A stretch of DNA of 64,000 bases from CAYOHP01 sp964403795 [NCBI: uncultured bacterium] (GTDB lineage: Bacteria > Muiribacteriota > UBA6191 > CAZXTJ01). The stretch covers positions 11,598-75,597 of the forward strand of contig CAYOHP010000007.1 of NCBI GenBank assembly GCA_964403795.1, read 5' to 3'. Made by a program: the position numbers and the translations under genes. Below, piece by piece: positions 44,602 to 53,353 of the stretch (within the stretch, counting starts at the first letter, position 1; each line of letters begins with the position of its first letter). The notes beneath the pieces were generated by a model that made no database searches, was not told the DNA's origin, and saw nothing but the letters and a program-made list of their open reading frames with translations.

Positions 44602-46119
44602 ATGTCCGCGGTAGACCAGAACATCCTGCAGGGCCTGATCAGCCCGGACGAGGAGAACCGGCGGCGGGCGATCTTCCTGGCCGCCCAGGCCCTGGAGTTC
44701 CGCGCCATCCCGGCCCTCACCCGCCTGGCGGGCGAGGATCCGGTGATCGAGCTCCGGTACCTGGCCAAGAAGGCCCTGCTCTTCCTCCAGCAGAATGTCC
44801 AGCGGCGGCAGAAGGCCGCCGGCGAGGCGGCTTCCCCGGAGACCGGCGGGATCCGTCCCGAGGTGCTCAGGGCCGAGCTCGAGAATCCCGACCCGGCGGT
44901 CCGCAACCGGGTGGTCCAGGCGCTGGCCCGATTGGGTGGCCCGCTGGCCCTCCAGCTGGTGGCGGAGCGGGTCGAGCGGGAGACCGACCCCTTCGTCCGG
45001 GCCAGCCTGGCGATCTCTCTCGGAGTGCTGGGGTCCAGGGCGCAGATCCCGCTCCTCGAGCGCCTCCTGTCCGACGAGAACCCGCGGGTCCGGGCCAACG
45101 CCATCGAGGGCCTGATGCACATGGGCGCTCCCGAGGCGGCCCGCTTGATCGCACCCCACCTGAAGGACACCGACAACCGGGTGAAGGTGAACGCCTATAC
45201 CGCCCTGGGGAAGTTCCAGAAGGTCGACCTGTTGAGGGCCCTCGCCGAGATGATGGCCGCCGACAAGGTCTGGCTCCGGGACTCCGCAACCTACGCCCTC
45301 GTGAAGCTCGAACTCCCCGAGAGCGTCCCTCTCCTCGAGCACGCCCTGGCCGACAGCTGGAAGGGGATCCGGCTCAAGGCCAGGAATGGGTTGGTGCTGC
45401 TGGCGAAGAAGGGGGTCGCGAGCGCCCTGGAGGTCCTCCGTCAGGCTGGGGGCTACCGCGACTCGCCGGACGACTACCTGACCCTGGAGCTGCTCGACAA
45501 GAGCCCGGCGGCCACCACGCCCCAGGTCTCGGCGGCAGCCCGGCTGGAGGCGGTCCTGAGGATCGTCCGCAGCCAGGACCGCTCCCGGGTCGATGCCCTG
45601 GTCCGCCAGGCGGCCGGCGAGGACGACCCGAAGGTCCTGGCCACCCTGGTCCTGGCCCTGGGACGCCTCGGCGATGCCCGCTGCCTCCCGACCCTGGCGG
45701 GCTTCCTGGCCAGCAGGGACCGGCGGGTGAGGGCGAACGCGGTGGAAGCTCTCGGCTTGATCGGGGGCACCGAGGCGCTCCGGGTCCTGGCTCCCCATCT
45801 CGACGATCCCGACAACCGGGTGCGCGCCAACGCGGTGGTGGCGCTCTCCGCCCTGCCCGGCTTCGACGTCACCCCGGCCCTGCGCTCGATGGCCGCTTCG
45901 AACCAGGAACTGATGCGGCTCTCGGCGGTCTATGCCCTGCTCGTGCTCCGGCGCGAGGACCTCGGGGATTGCCTGGCCGGCCTGGTCGGCGACGGTTCCC
46001 CCCGGGTCCGCAAGAAGGCCGTCGACAGCCTGAAGCTGCTGGCCACCGACGGCCTCCCATGGGCCGCAGCCACCCTGCGGAAGGCCGGGATCCGGCTCGA
46101 CGAGCAGGGTTGGCGATAG
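44602..46119 (+). CDS. HEAT-repeat scaffold protein
   Basis: A 505-residue cytoplasmic protein built of HEAT or PBS-lyase-type repeats from residue 20 to the end. Typical units are NPDPAVRNRVVQALARLGGPLAL, ENPRVRANAIEGLMHMGAPEAA, DNRVKVNAYTALGKFQKVDLL and DRRVRANAVEALGLIGGTEAL, each with the conserved VRxNAxxAL core. No enzymatic domain, no signal peptide. HEAT scaffolds mediate protein contacts. It diverges from menG. A TACTCT at 44543-44548 may be a -10 element. The start context (CCCCCCCG before ATG) has no Shine-Dalgarno. Confidence 0.85.
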   Translation: MSAVDQNILQGLISPDEENRRRAIFLAAQALEFRAIPALTRLAGEDPVIELRYLAKKALLFLQQNVQRRQKAAGEAASPETGGIRPEVLRAELENPDPAVRNRVVQALARLGGPLALQLVAERVERETDPFVRASLAISLGVLGSRAQIPLLERLLSDENPRVRANAIEGLMHMGAPEAARLIAPHLKDTDNRVKVNAYTALGKFQKVDLLRALAEMMAADKVWLRDSATYALVKLELPESVPLLEHALADSWKGIRLKARNGLVLLAKKGVASALEVLRQAGGYRDSPDDYLTLELLDKSPAATTPQVSAAARLEAVLRIVRSQDRSRVDALVRQAAGEDDPKVLATLVLALGRLGDARCLPTLAGFLASRDRRVRANAVEALGLIGGTEALRVLAPHLDDPDNRVRANAVVALSALPGFDVTPALRSMAASNQELMRLSAVYALLVLRREDLGDCLAGLVGDGSPRVRKKAVDSLKLLATDGLPWAAATLRKAGIRLDEQGWR

Positions 46120-46121
46120 CC

Positions 46122-46154
46122 GCGAGGGGCAGGCCGTCGCTGGGGGGCCCTCGC
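46122..46154. terminator. Inverted repeat filling the gap of convergent genes
   Basis: GCGAGGG (46122-46128) pairs with CCCTCGC (46148-46154); the 19-base loop is GC-rich. The stem fits exactly between the HEAT gene stop (46119) and the ABC ATPase stop (46155). A bidirectional terminator is plausible, without T-runs. Confidence 0.4.
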
Positions 46155-47264
46155 CTACGAGATCGCGATCGACGCGGCCGTGTCGTGGTGCCCGTCGAAG
46201 AGGTGGACCTTGGCCATGTTGAAGGCCAGCGGGATCTTCTCCCCGGGCTCGGGCCGTACCTTGGTCGGCACCCTCGACACCAGCCGGGCGGGACCGTAGC
46301 TGGCGTGCAGGAGATTCTCGCTGCCCATCGGTTCCACCAGCTCGACTTGCGCCTCGACGGAGTTGTCCTCCCGGGGGGCGTAGCCGGGCGAGCCCGGGAC
46401 GTGCACGTCCTCCGGCCGGACCCCGAAGGTCAGGTCCCGGCCGTCGAGGCTGGCGAGCTTCTTCTTGATCCGGTCGGGCAGGTTCATGGCCGCCCCCCCG
46501 GCCTCGATCTTCCCCATCACCAGTCTTCCCTTGAAGAGGTTCATGCTGGGGCTGCCGATGAAGGTGGCCACGAACAGGTTGGCGGGATCGTCGTAGACCC
46601 GCTGGGGCGTGTCGATCTGCTGGATCACGCCCTCGTGGAAGACCGCGATCCGGTCGCCCATGGTCATCGCCTCGGTCTGGTCGTGGGTGACGTAGATGAT
46701 GGTGGCGTGGAGTCGCCGGTGGAGCGCCAGGATCTCGGCCCGCATCTGCACCCGGAGCTTGGCGTCCAGGTTCGAGAGCGGCTCGTCCATGAGGAACACC
46801 TTGGGCTCCCGGACGATCGCCCTCCCCAGGGCCACCCGCTGTCGCTGCCCACCGGAGAGCGCCTTGGGCTTCCGTTCGAGCAGGCTCTCCAGCCCCAGGA
46901 TCCGGGCAGCCTCGGCGACCCGTTTCTCGATCTCGGCGGTGGCGGTGCCCTTCAGGCGCAGGCCGAAAGCCATGTTCTCGTAGACGTTCATGTGGGGGTA
47001 GAGGGCGTAGTTCTGGAACACCATGGCGATGTCCCGGTCCTTGGGTGCCACGTCGTTCACCACCCGGTCGCCGATCCGGATAGCCCCCTGGGTGACCTCC
47101 TCGAGCCCGGCCACCATGCGCAGCGTGGTCGACTTCCCGCAGCCGGAGGGCCCGACCAGGATCAGGAACTCGCGGTCCGAGATCTCCAGGCTCGCACCCT
47201 TCACGGTGGGGTGCTCGTTGCCTGGATAGTGCTTCACGACGTTCTGGAGGGTGACGCTTGCCAC
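46155..47264 (-). CDS. Carbohydrate ABC transporter ATP-binding protein (UgpC/MalK/MsmK type)
   Basis: A 369-residue protein of the CUT1 ATPase class. Walker A is GPSGCGKST (38-46), Q-loop Gln84, signature LSGGQ (136-140), Walker B VFLMDEP (156-162), and the H-loop VTHDQ. The C-terminal 130 residues are the OB-type regulatory domain (FGVRPEDVHV and VELVEPMGSENLLH). These ATPases energise importers of maltose, glycerol-3-phosphate and other sugars and often serve several transporters. No permease or binding protein is next to it; the binding protein at 25.8-27.1 kb is of the matching class. Confidence 0.92.
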   Translation of the reverse strand: MASVTLQNVVKHYPGNEHPTVKGASLEISDREFLILVGPSGCGKSTTLRMVAGLEEVTQGAIRIGDRVVNDVAPKDRDIAMVFQNYALYPHMNVYENMAFGLRLKGTATAEIEKRVAEAARILGLESLLERKPKALSGGQRQRVALGRAIVREPKVFLMDEPLSNLDAKLRVQMRAEILALHRRLHATIIYVTHDQTEAMTMGDRIAVFHEGVIQQIDTPQRVYDDPANLFVATFIGSPSMNLFKGRLVMGKIEAGGAAMNLPDRIKKKLASLDGRDLTFGVRPEDVHVPGSPGYAPREDNSVEAQVELVEPMGSENLLHASYGPARLVSRVPTKVRPEPGEKIPLAFNMAKVHLFDGHHDTAASIAIS

Positions 47265-47294
47265 TTGGGTTCCGATCCTGCCGCCCCGAGGGGC

Positions 47295-48452
47295 TCAGCT
47301 CAGCTTCACGTCCCCGGTCTGGATCAGGGTGTTCATGGCCTCCGGGCTGGCCAGCACCGCCTGGGCATTCATGGCGATGGTCTTGGAGGAATCGATGCTG
47401 ATGGCCTGGGACAGGGCCTGGTGGGCGAGCTCGTCCTCGCCCCGGGCCTTGTGGATCTTGCCCTTGATGAACCAGGCCTTCTGGCGGGCGTTCTTGTCCC
47501 GCTCCGGGAGCCGGCGGAGCGACTCCTCGAGGTCGGACATGGCCCGGTCGAAATCCCTGCGGGCGTAGTGGACCTCGCCCCGGGAAGTGTAGAGGTGGGG
47601 GAGCGCCGCCTCGACCCCCAGGCCGATCCCCTCGTCGGCCGCCGCCAGCGCCTCTTCGAGGTCCTGCTTCAGGTTGGCCTTGGCGAAGGCGAAGTTGTCG
47701 AGGAGCAACGATCGGGTGAGGGCATCGGTGGGCTGGAGTTTCTTCCCGTCCTGCACGGCGCCGAGCGCCTTGATGTAGTCCTTCACCCGGTTGTAGCAGG
47801 CCGAGAGCATCCCGAAGATGTAGGCCTTGCGGGCCGCTTCGGTGGCGTCCTTCGAGGCGCCCGCCAGGATCTCGATGGCCTCGTGGAACATCTCCTCGTT
47901 CATGGCGCAGATCCCGAGGGCCACCCGCGATTCGAGCGATTCGGACGGGGTCAGCCCGTCGAGCTTGGCGAGGCGGCCCATGGTGGCGTGCACCTTCAAG
48001 GTCATGCGCTTTCGCATGTAGCACGAGACCTGCAGCGTCAGGAGCAGGACCTGGAGCCCGTGGTCCGAGCAGTCGACCAGCATCTGGTCGCAGACCTCGA
48101 TGGCCTGGTCCACCTCGCCCAGGTACCAGAGGGAATGGGCATAGAGGAGGCGGGCCTTCAGGTTCGCCCTGCCGCCCCGGTGGAAGGGCTTCGAGAGATA
48201 CTGCTGGAGCACGTACTGGGCCGCCGGGAAGCGTCCTTCGGAGATCAGCCTCGACGCCTCGTTGAGCGGGCGGTAGCGCCAATGGAAGTGGAGCAGGATC
48301 CCGAGCAGGAAGACCGCCAGGGAGGCCGCCAGGGCCTGGCGCATCGGCAGCAGGGTCATCCCCAGGAGGAGTCCCAGAACCAGCAAGGCGACGCCGACCG
48401 CGCCGATGGCGACGCGCTCCCGGGGTTCCAGCGGGTCGAACTCGTCGAGCAA
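47295..48452 (-). CDS. Membrane-anchored TPR protein
   Basis: A 385-residue protein with a TTG start at 48452. This start has GGAG five bases upstream and yields a chain that opens LLDEFDPLEPRERVA followed by two membrane helices (VAIGAVGVALLVLGLLLGM and ALAASLAVFLLGILLHF). The only in-frame ATG (48635) lies beyond a likely promoter and would add 61 residues of Arg/Pro-rich sequence, so it is rejected. The cytoplasmic or periplasmic body is made of TPRs (AQYVLQQYLSKPFHRG, LYAHSLWYLGEVDQAIEVCDQML, LYTSRGEVHYARRDFDRAMSDLEESL). Function unknown. Confidence 0.75.
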   Translation of the reverse strand: MLDEFDPLEPRERVAIGAVGVALLVLGLLLGMTLLPMRQALAASLAVFLLGILLHFHWRYRPLNEASRLISEGRFPAAQYVLQQYLSKPFHRGGRANLKARLLYAHSLWYLGEVDQAIEVCDQMLVDCSDHGLQVLLLTLQVSCYMRKRMTLKVHATMGRLAKLDGLTPSESLESRVALGICAMNEEMFHEAIEILAGASKDATEAARKAYIFGMLSACYNRVKDYIKALGAVQDGKKLQPTDALTRSLLLDNFAFAKANLKQDLEEALAAADEGIGLGVEAALPHLYTSRGEVHYARRDFDRAMSDLEESLRRLPERDKNARQKAWFIKGKIHKARGEDELAHQALSQAISIDSSKTIAMNAQAVLASPEAMNTLIQTGDVKLS

Positions 48453-48526
48453 TACGTCTCCGGGGCCGAGCCTGCCGGAGGTCGATCGCCGGACGGCGTC
48501 CGGTGCCTGCCGGGCCCTGGCCCCCG

Positions 48527-48556
48527 ACCGTAACCCAGGGTCGCGAAGCCAGTCAA
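48527..48556 (-). promoter_or_regulatory. Candidate promoter for the membrane TPR gene
   Basis: The minus strand carries TTGACT (48556-48551) and, after 18 bases, TACGGT (48532-48527). Transcription would begin about 70 bases before the TTG start at 48452, consistent with that start and not with the ATG at 48635. Confidence 0.4.
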
Positions 48557-48584
48557 GGAGCGGATTCCGAGCCGGCGACGGTCC

Positions 48585-48613
48585 TTGACCGGGTCCCGGT
48601 CGACCCCTACAAT
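48585..48613 (+). promoter_or_regulatory. Sigma70-type promoter of the GspG-like fusion gene
   Basis: TTGACC (48585-48590), a 17-base spacer and TACAAT (48608-48613) form the best consensus promoter in the window: five of six bases match at each element. It gives a leader of about 90 bases before the ATG at 48710 and diverges from the minus-strand TPR gene. Confidence 0.75.
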
Positions 48614-48709
48614 CGCCCCGGCCTCGGGGCTGCAATTCCGCGCGGGTCCTTGCCGGAACGTTCTCCGGTCTCGACCCCGAAACCCAGGGCCCGGATCCGT
48701 CGGGACGAG

Positions 48710-49960
48710 ATGTACGAGACCAGGCTGCCCGGCTCCGGCGGGCAGGCGAGGGGACTTTCGGGGATGGGCGGCCCGGCCCGCGGGCCGGTCGACATCGTCC
48801 TGAACGGCGCCGTCGGCATGCTCCTGGTCTACCTGGCCTTCACCGTCATCGAGCCCTTCTGGACCAGCGCCGTGGAGTCCTCCCGGGACGTCAAGTTCGA
48901 GGCTGACGTCAAGGTCCTCTCCGAGGCCCTCGGTCGCTACCAGCTGAAGTCCGGGGAGTACGCGGCCCGGGACCTCTCGGCCCTGGCGCCGTTCCTCTCC
49001 TCGGTGCCCGAGGATCCCTGGGGGAAACCCTACGTGATCGATCCCCTGTACCGGAGGATCCGCTCCGGTGGCGCCGACGCGGTGCTGGGGACCGGACCCG
49101 GCGACGAGAACGGAGCCGACGATCGGGTGGCCTACTTCCGTCCCATCTGGTCGATCCGCTACGTGGTGGAGCAGGACCTCGGACCGGTCCCCCACGAGGC
49201 CACCGTGGACGGAGCCCGCATCGTCCCGGTGGGAGGCTCCTTCCTCCCGGGGACCCGCGAGATCGCGGAAGAGCCCCAGAGCCGCGTCCTGGTCACGACC
49301 TCGCGGGGCGGCGACGGCTCCGACGACCTGGCGGTGCGCCGGGGCGAGACCTGGGAATGGCTGGTCACGGGACCGGGTCCCGACCGGGAGCCGACGATCC
49401 CACCTCCCGGGGAGAGCGTGGTCTTCAGCGGCATCCGGGACGAACCCTACCCGCTGATCTACCGGGTCAAGGTCGCCGGAGGTGCTCCCGAGCGGATCAC
49501 CGCCCGTCCTGACGACGCCGACCGGTGGGCCGGCGACTTCAACCCGGCCGTCGATCCCGTGGCCGGCCACCTGGCGTTCTCCTCGGCCCGGGCCGAGGAC
49601 GGCCAGCCCCGGATCTGCCTGGTGCCCCGGGGACGCAGCGACGCTCGGGTGGCGATCATGAAGGACCCGTTCCCGGCCGGTCGCGCTCCCGTCTTCCGGG
49701 CCGACGGGAAGTCGATGCACTACCTGCGCTCCGACGGACGGGCCCTGTGCACCGTCCCGGTCCCTCCCAAGGGCAAGGCCGAGGAGCTGCCTTTCTCCGC
49801 CCAGGTCGAACAGTTCGTCCTGTCCCCCGACGAGACCCAGATCGCGGTCCTGGTCCATGAGGGCAAGGGTTCCCGGATCGACCTGGTTTCGCTGAGCTCC
49901 GGCGCCTGGGTCACGGGGATCCGCGAGGGCCGGAAGATCCACCACCTCTCGCGGCACTGA
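48710..49960 (+). CDS. GspG-like pseudopilin-type protein fused to a TolB/WD-like propeller region
   Basis: A 416-residue protein. One membrane helix at about 28-50 (IVLNGAVGMLLVYLAFTVIEPFW) is followed by a GspG-like globular head: ADVKVLSEALGRYQLKSGEY, then LSSVPEDPWGKPYVIDP and GGADAVLGTGPGDENGADD, the calcium-site motif of major pseudopilins. The prepilin peptidase cleavage motif (basic leader, Gly, then Phe/Met and Glu at +5) is missing, so it probably is not processed as a pilin. Residues from about 200 onward contain strands like TolB-type propeller blades (AGHLAFSSARAEDGQPRICLV, APVFRADGKSMHYLRSDGRALC, SPDETQIAVLVHEGKGSRIDLV). The combination is unusual. The start at 48710 has only a weak ribosome-binding site; an ATG at 48764 is possible. 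Confidence 0.72.
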   Translation: MYETRLPGSGGQARGLSGMGGPARGPVDIVLNGAVGMLLVYLAFTVIEPFWTSAVESSRDVKFEADVKVLSEALGRYQLKSGEYAARDLSALAPFLSSVPEDPWGKPYVIDPLYRRIRSGGADAVLGTGPGDENGADDRVAYFRPIWSIRYVVEQDLGPVPHEATVDGARIVPVGGSFLPGTREIAEEPQSRVLVTTSRGGDGSDDLAVRRGETWEWLVTGPGPDREPTIPPPGESVVFSGIRDEPYPLIYRVKVAGGAPERITARPDDADRWAGDFNPAVDPVAGHLAFSSARAEDGQPRICLVPRGRSDARVAIMKDPFPAGRAPVFRADGKSMHYLRSDGRALCTVPVPPKGKAEELPFSAQVEQFVLSPDETQIAVLVHEGKGSRIDLVSLSSGAWVTGIREGRKIHHLSRH

Positions 49961-49979
49961 GCCCGCCGGGTCGGGCGCC

Positions 49980-50597
49980 CTAGTCGCCGGCGGTGCGCTC
50001 GGCGCCCGGCGTGCGGCTGCCGGGCTTGACCGGGGGAGGCCCTCCGGCCCGGCACTCGGGGCATCCGGCGGCCGGGTACGAGGGAACCTCGAGCTGCCAG
50101 AGCACGGTCGGCTCGCAAGGCAGGGGAGCTCCCCCCGGTCCCCGGTCGGCGATGGCGGCCACGGCCACCACCGTCCCTCCCAGGCGTACCACCAGCTCGG
50201 AGGCCCGCGAGGCCGAGCCCCGGGTGGTCAACACGTCCTCGACCACGGCCACACGGGCGCCCGGTTTGAGCTCGAACCCCCGGCGGAGGGCGAAGCTCCC
50301 GTCCGTCTCCTTCTCGCAGAAGAAGTGGGGGATCCCGAGTGCCCGCGCCACCTCGTGCCCGATCACCACGCCCCCGAGGGCCGGCGAGACGACGAGTTCG
50401 ATGCCGCGCCCGGCGAGCCGCTTGCCGAGTGCGCCGCCCAGGCGCTCGGCGTGAAGGGGCCAGGCGAGCACCCGGGCGGCCTGGAGGTAGCGGGGAGCAT
50501 GCTTCCCGCTGGAGAGCAGGAAGTGCCCGTCGAGCAGGGCTCCCGACTCCCGGAACAAGGCCTCGACCTCGGAAGCCGCCAAGGGCTCGCCGCTCAC
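49980..50597 (-). CDS. pyrE: Orotate phosphoribosyltransferase
   Basis: A 205-residue enzyme with a GTG start overlapping the HEAT-gene stop (GTGA). Landmarks: HFLLSSGKHAPRYLQ at the N-terminus, SPALGGVVIGHEVARAL, FCEKE, and the PRPP-binding loop VAVVEDVLTTRGS (Glu120-Asp121). The C-terminus has YPAAGCPECRAG then PGSR, as in the Thermus-like PyrE subgroup, where the two cysteines are common. It makes orotidine 5'-phosphate in pyrimidine synthesis. It is the last gene of a unit with a DnaD-like and a HEAT/TPR protein and is not near other pyr genes. Confidence 0.93.
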   Translation of the reverse strand: MSGEPLAASEVEALFRESGALLDGHFLLSSGKHAPRYLQAARVLAWPLHAERLGGALGKRLAGRGIELVVSPALGGVVIGHEVARALGIPHFFCEKETDGSFALRRGFELKPGARVAVVEDVLTTRGSASRASELVVRLGGTVVAVAAIADRGPGGAPLPCEPTVLWQLEVPSYPAAGCPECRAGGPPPVKPGSRTPGAERTAGD

Positions 50598-53353
50598 CAC
50601 AGGCTCCCGGGATCGAGGTGTGCCAGGAGCTGCGTCGCCTTGGCGCCGCTGGGACCATGGGGATCCCGGGCCCGAGCGGCCTGGGCCGCCTGCCTCGCCA
50701 GCTCGGTCCTTCCCTCCCGGAAAGCTGCGGAGGCCAGCTTCAGGGCCAGCACCGCGTCCTCCGGGAAGCTCGAGAATGCCAGCACGAAGTGTCGCCGGGC
50801 CTCTCCGTATCGCTTGCGGGACAGGTAGAAGTCGCCGAGCAAGGCATGGAACCGGGGCAGGAAGTGGAGCATGGTGGGAAGCAGCCGGGCGGCGGCCCCG
50901 GCCCCTTCCAGGTCGTCGGCCTCCAGGGCCTCGATCCCCGCCCGGGCCAGCTCCTCCAGCTCCCGGAGCTGGGTGGTGGCCACGTCGAAGTAGAAGCCCA
51001 GCGCCGAGCGGGTGTCCCCCCGGTTCCGGGTCTCCCGGGCCAGCTGGTAGAGGGGGGTGAGGAAGGCCGGGGGTGCGTCCTTGGCGGCGTCCCTCAGGAC
51101 CTCGAAACCGTCCTCGTCCCCTTCCCGGAGGGCTTCCGCCAGAGCGAGGCTGGTCAGCACCGCGGAGCCGGGATGGGCGGCCAGCGCCTCCCGGGCCCGG
51201 GTCGGCCCGGGGTCTGCGCCCTCGAACCCGGTCTCGAGGATCCTCAGGGCTTCGAGCTCGTCGCTCCCGGAGCCGTCGTCGGCGGTGAGGTCCCCCGGAC
51301 CCGCATCCGGGGCGCGCTCGCCGCCTTCCCCTCCTGAACGGGAGACGATCGTGACCGCGTCCGAGCCGCCGGTCAGCGGTCCCAGGTCGAGTTCCGGCGG
51401 AGGGGGTGGCCTCGACTCGGCGAACAGTCTGCCGACATCGAGCCGCTCGTCGGTGCCGGTGCGGGTCAGGGCGATCCCCGAGACCGCCATGTCGGCCGAG
51501 GTCCTGGGGCCCTGTCGGGTTGCCGGGACGACTTCGGCGAAGGCTCGCTGGTAGGCCTCCGCCAGGGCCAGGCCCAGGACCCGGGAGCGGCCCAGGTTGC
51601 CGATCCGGAGGCTCCGGGCGATCCGGACCAGGGCCGAGAGTCCCTCCATCACTTCCCGACCGTCGGCGCTCCCCAGCAGGTCCGCGAGCACCCGGAGACC
51701 CACGAACTCGCCGAGATCGAAGAGGCCGGCCGCGGCGGTGGCCCGCACCTCGAGATCGGGGTGGGAGAGGAGCGGCGTGAGCAGCGGGATGGACTCGAGG
51801 TTCCCGGAGCGGGAGAGGGCCGCGGCGGCCCGGGAGACGACCTTGGGGTCTGGATCCGCCAGGCAGCGGGGAAGGTAGTTCGCACCCTGGTCGCCGGCCA
51901 GCTCTCCGATGGCCTGCACCGCCGCGGACCGGGTGGCGCCCGACTCCCCCTCCCGGGCGATCCTGGCCAAGGTGGGCAGGGCGTTGGCGTCGCCGAGCTC
52001 GGCCAGCAGGTTCACGGCCTGGATGCAGAGCGGCCCGTAGGATTTCTCGGCGAAATCGCGGAGGATCCGGATCGCCTCCGGACCCCGGATCTTCGAGAGG
52101 GCGCGGATCCCGGTGCCGAGCACCTCGGGATCCTGTTCGGTGCGCATCAGGAGCGCCAGCTTCTCGGTGGCCCGCCGCGACTGCATCATCCCCGCGCAGT
52201 AGGCGGCGGCCCGGCGGACCAGGGCCTCGTGCGAGTCGAACATCTCGAGCAGGGCCTCGGTGGCACTCGGCGGGTGGGAGAGGAAGAGGGCCAGTACCGC
52301 GTTGCCGCGCACCCGCGCCACCGGGTCCCGGAGCAGGGGCTGGAAGATGCGGGTCGCCTTCTGGAAGGTGAACTCGTAGCCGCCGAGGGCCTCGACCGCG
52401 TTGGCGCGTACCCGGTCGTCCGGGTCGCCGAGCAGGGTCACCAGCCGGTCCTGGGCCTCGGGAGAGCGGAGGTCCCGGAGGCAGGCGACGATCCCGGCCC
52501 GGAGCCTGGGGTCCTCGGCCCGACTCACCAGCAGGTCGAGCAGCGTGGCCAGGGCCGAGTCGTCGCCCAGGCGGGCCCAGGCGTCGATGGCGGCCAGCTG
52601 CACCTCGACGGCCCCGTCCTCGAGGGCGGCCCGCACCACGCGCACCGCCACCGGATCGCGGAAGCCGCCCAGGGAGCCGATGGCGGCCGCCCGCACCGCG
52701 GGGTCCGGATCGCCCGCGGCCACCTCCAGGAGTCCGAGCGCGTCCGGGTCCCGGCTGGCGCCCAGGGCCCGGAGTGCCGGGATCCGGGCCGGCGAATCCC
52801 CCGCCGCCAGGTCGCGGAGGATCTCCCGCGCCCGGTCCTTGCTCCATCCGGCGAGCGCCTCCACGACCTCGGGCCCGAGGTCGGAGCCGAGACCCTCGAG
52901 GAGGTTCAGGAAACGGGGGTGGCGCAGGGTGCCGGCGGCACCCACGGCGGCCCGGAGGACCTCGCCGGTCCCGGTCGAGAGTCGGTGCTGGAGCCGATCG
53001 AGGCAAGGACCGAGCAGGACCTCGGCGCCTTCCCGGCAGGCCTTGAGGGGGATGTCCCCGAGCCGGTCGACCTCCTCGGGCGAGGGGTCCTCGACGACTT
53101 CGAAGACCGAGCGGCCGCCGTCGAGGAAGCGGCGGGACACCAGCAGGTCGCGCACCCTCCGCCCCAGGCGGCGCACGACCTGTCCGATCTGGGGATCGAG
53201 GTCGCTGCCCGCATGGTCGAGGAGCCGGAGCACGCTCTCGGTCGGTAGCCGCTCCAGGGTCTCTTCCAGCAGGAGGAAGCCGAACAGCCTTCGCTGGCTC
53301 TCGGGGCTGGCGACCAGCCGGCGGATCTCCTCGAGGCGAGGCTCGTCCTTCAC
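50594..53353 (-). CDS. Long HEAT-repeat protein with C-terminal TPR region
   Basis: A 919-residue cytoplasmic protein beginning at a GTG that overlaps the upstream stop (GTGA, 53350-53353). Residues 20-600 contain about fifteen HEAT/PBS-lyase-type repeats (for example DPDPAVRAAAIGSLGGFRDPVAV, DPDDRVRANAVEALGGYEF, DPVARVRGNAVLALFL, HPDLEVRATAAAGLFDLGEF). A Pro/Asp/Gly-rich linker (about 640-720) leads to a helical TPR-like region (ALGFYFDVATTQLRELEELARAG, HALLGDFYLSRKRYGEARRHFVLAF, ALKLASAAFREGRTELARQAA). Likely an adaptor or scaffold. It is co-translated with both neighbours. Confidence 0.85.
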   Translation of the reverse strand: MKDEPRLEEIRRLVASPESQRRLFGFLLLEETLERLPTESVLRLLDHAGSDLDPQIGQVVRRLGRRVRDLLVSRRFLDGGRSVFEVVEDPSPEEVDRLGDIPLKACREGAEVLLGPCLDRLQHRLSTGTGEVLRAAVGAAGTLRHPRFLNLLEGLGSDLGPEVVEALAGWSKDRAREILRDLAAGDSPARIPALRALGASRDPDALGLLEVAAGDPDPAVRAAAIGSLGGFRDPVAVRVVRAALEDGAVEVQLAAIDAWARLGDDSALATLLDLLVSRAEDPRLRAGIVACLRDLRSPEAQDRLVTLLGDPDDRVRANAVEALGGYEFTFQKATRIFQPLLRDPVARVRGNAVLALFLSHPPSATEALLEMFDSHEALVRRAAAYCAGMMQSRRATEKLALLMRTEQDPEVLGTGIRALSKIRGPEAIRILRDFAEKSYGPLCIQAVNLLAELGDANALPTLARIAREGESGATRSAAVQAIGELAGDQGANYLPRCLADPDPKVVSRAAAALSRSGNLESIPLLTPLLSHPDLEVRATAAAGLFDLGEFVGLRVLADLLGSADGREVMEGLSALVRIARSLRIGNLGRSRVLGLALAEAYQRAFAEVVPATRQGPRTSADMAVSGIALTRTGTDERLDVGRLFAESRPPPPPELDLGPLTGGSDAVTIVSRSGGEGGERAPDAGPGDLTADDGSGSDELEALRILETGFEGADPGPTRAREALAAHPGSAVLTSLALAEALREGDEDGFEVLRDAAKDAPPAFLTPLYQLARETRNRGDTRSALGFYFDVATTQLRELEELARAGIEALEADDLEGAGAAARLLPTMLHFLPRFHALLGDFYLSRKRYGEARRHFVLAFSSFPEDAVLALKLASAAFREGRTELARQAAQAARARDPHGPSGAKATQLLAHLDPGSLW

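Noticed and set aside
43650-48533. A 1627-codon plus-strand reading frame
   Set aside because: It crosses menG, the HEAT gene and the ABC ATPase in other frames or strands, all of which have clear family motifs. It is a product of high GC content.
48453-48635. An ATG-initiated N-terminal extension of the membrane TPR protein
   Set aside because: It overlaps a divergent promoter pair and encodes only Arg/Pro/Gly-rich sequence.
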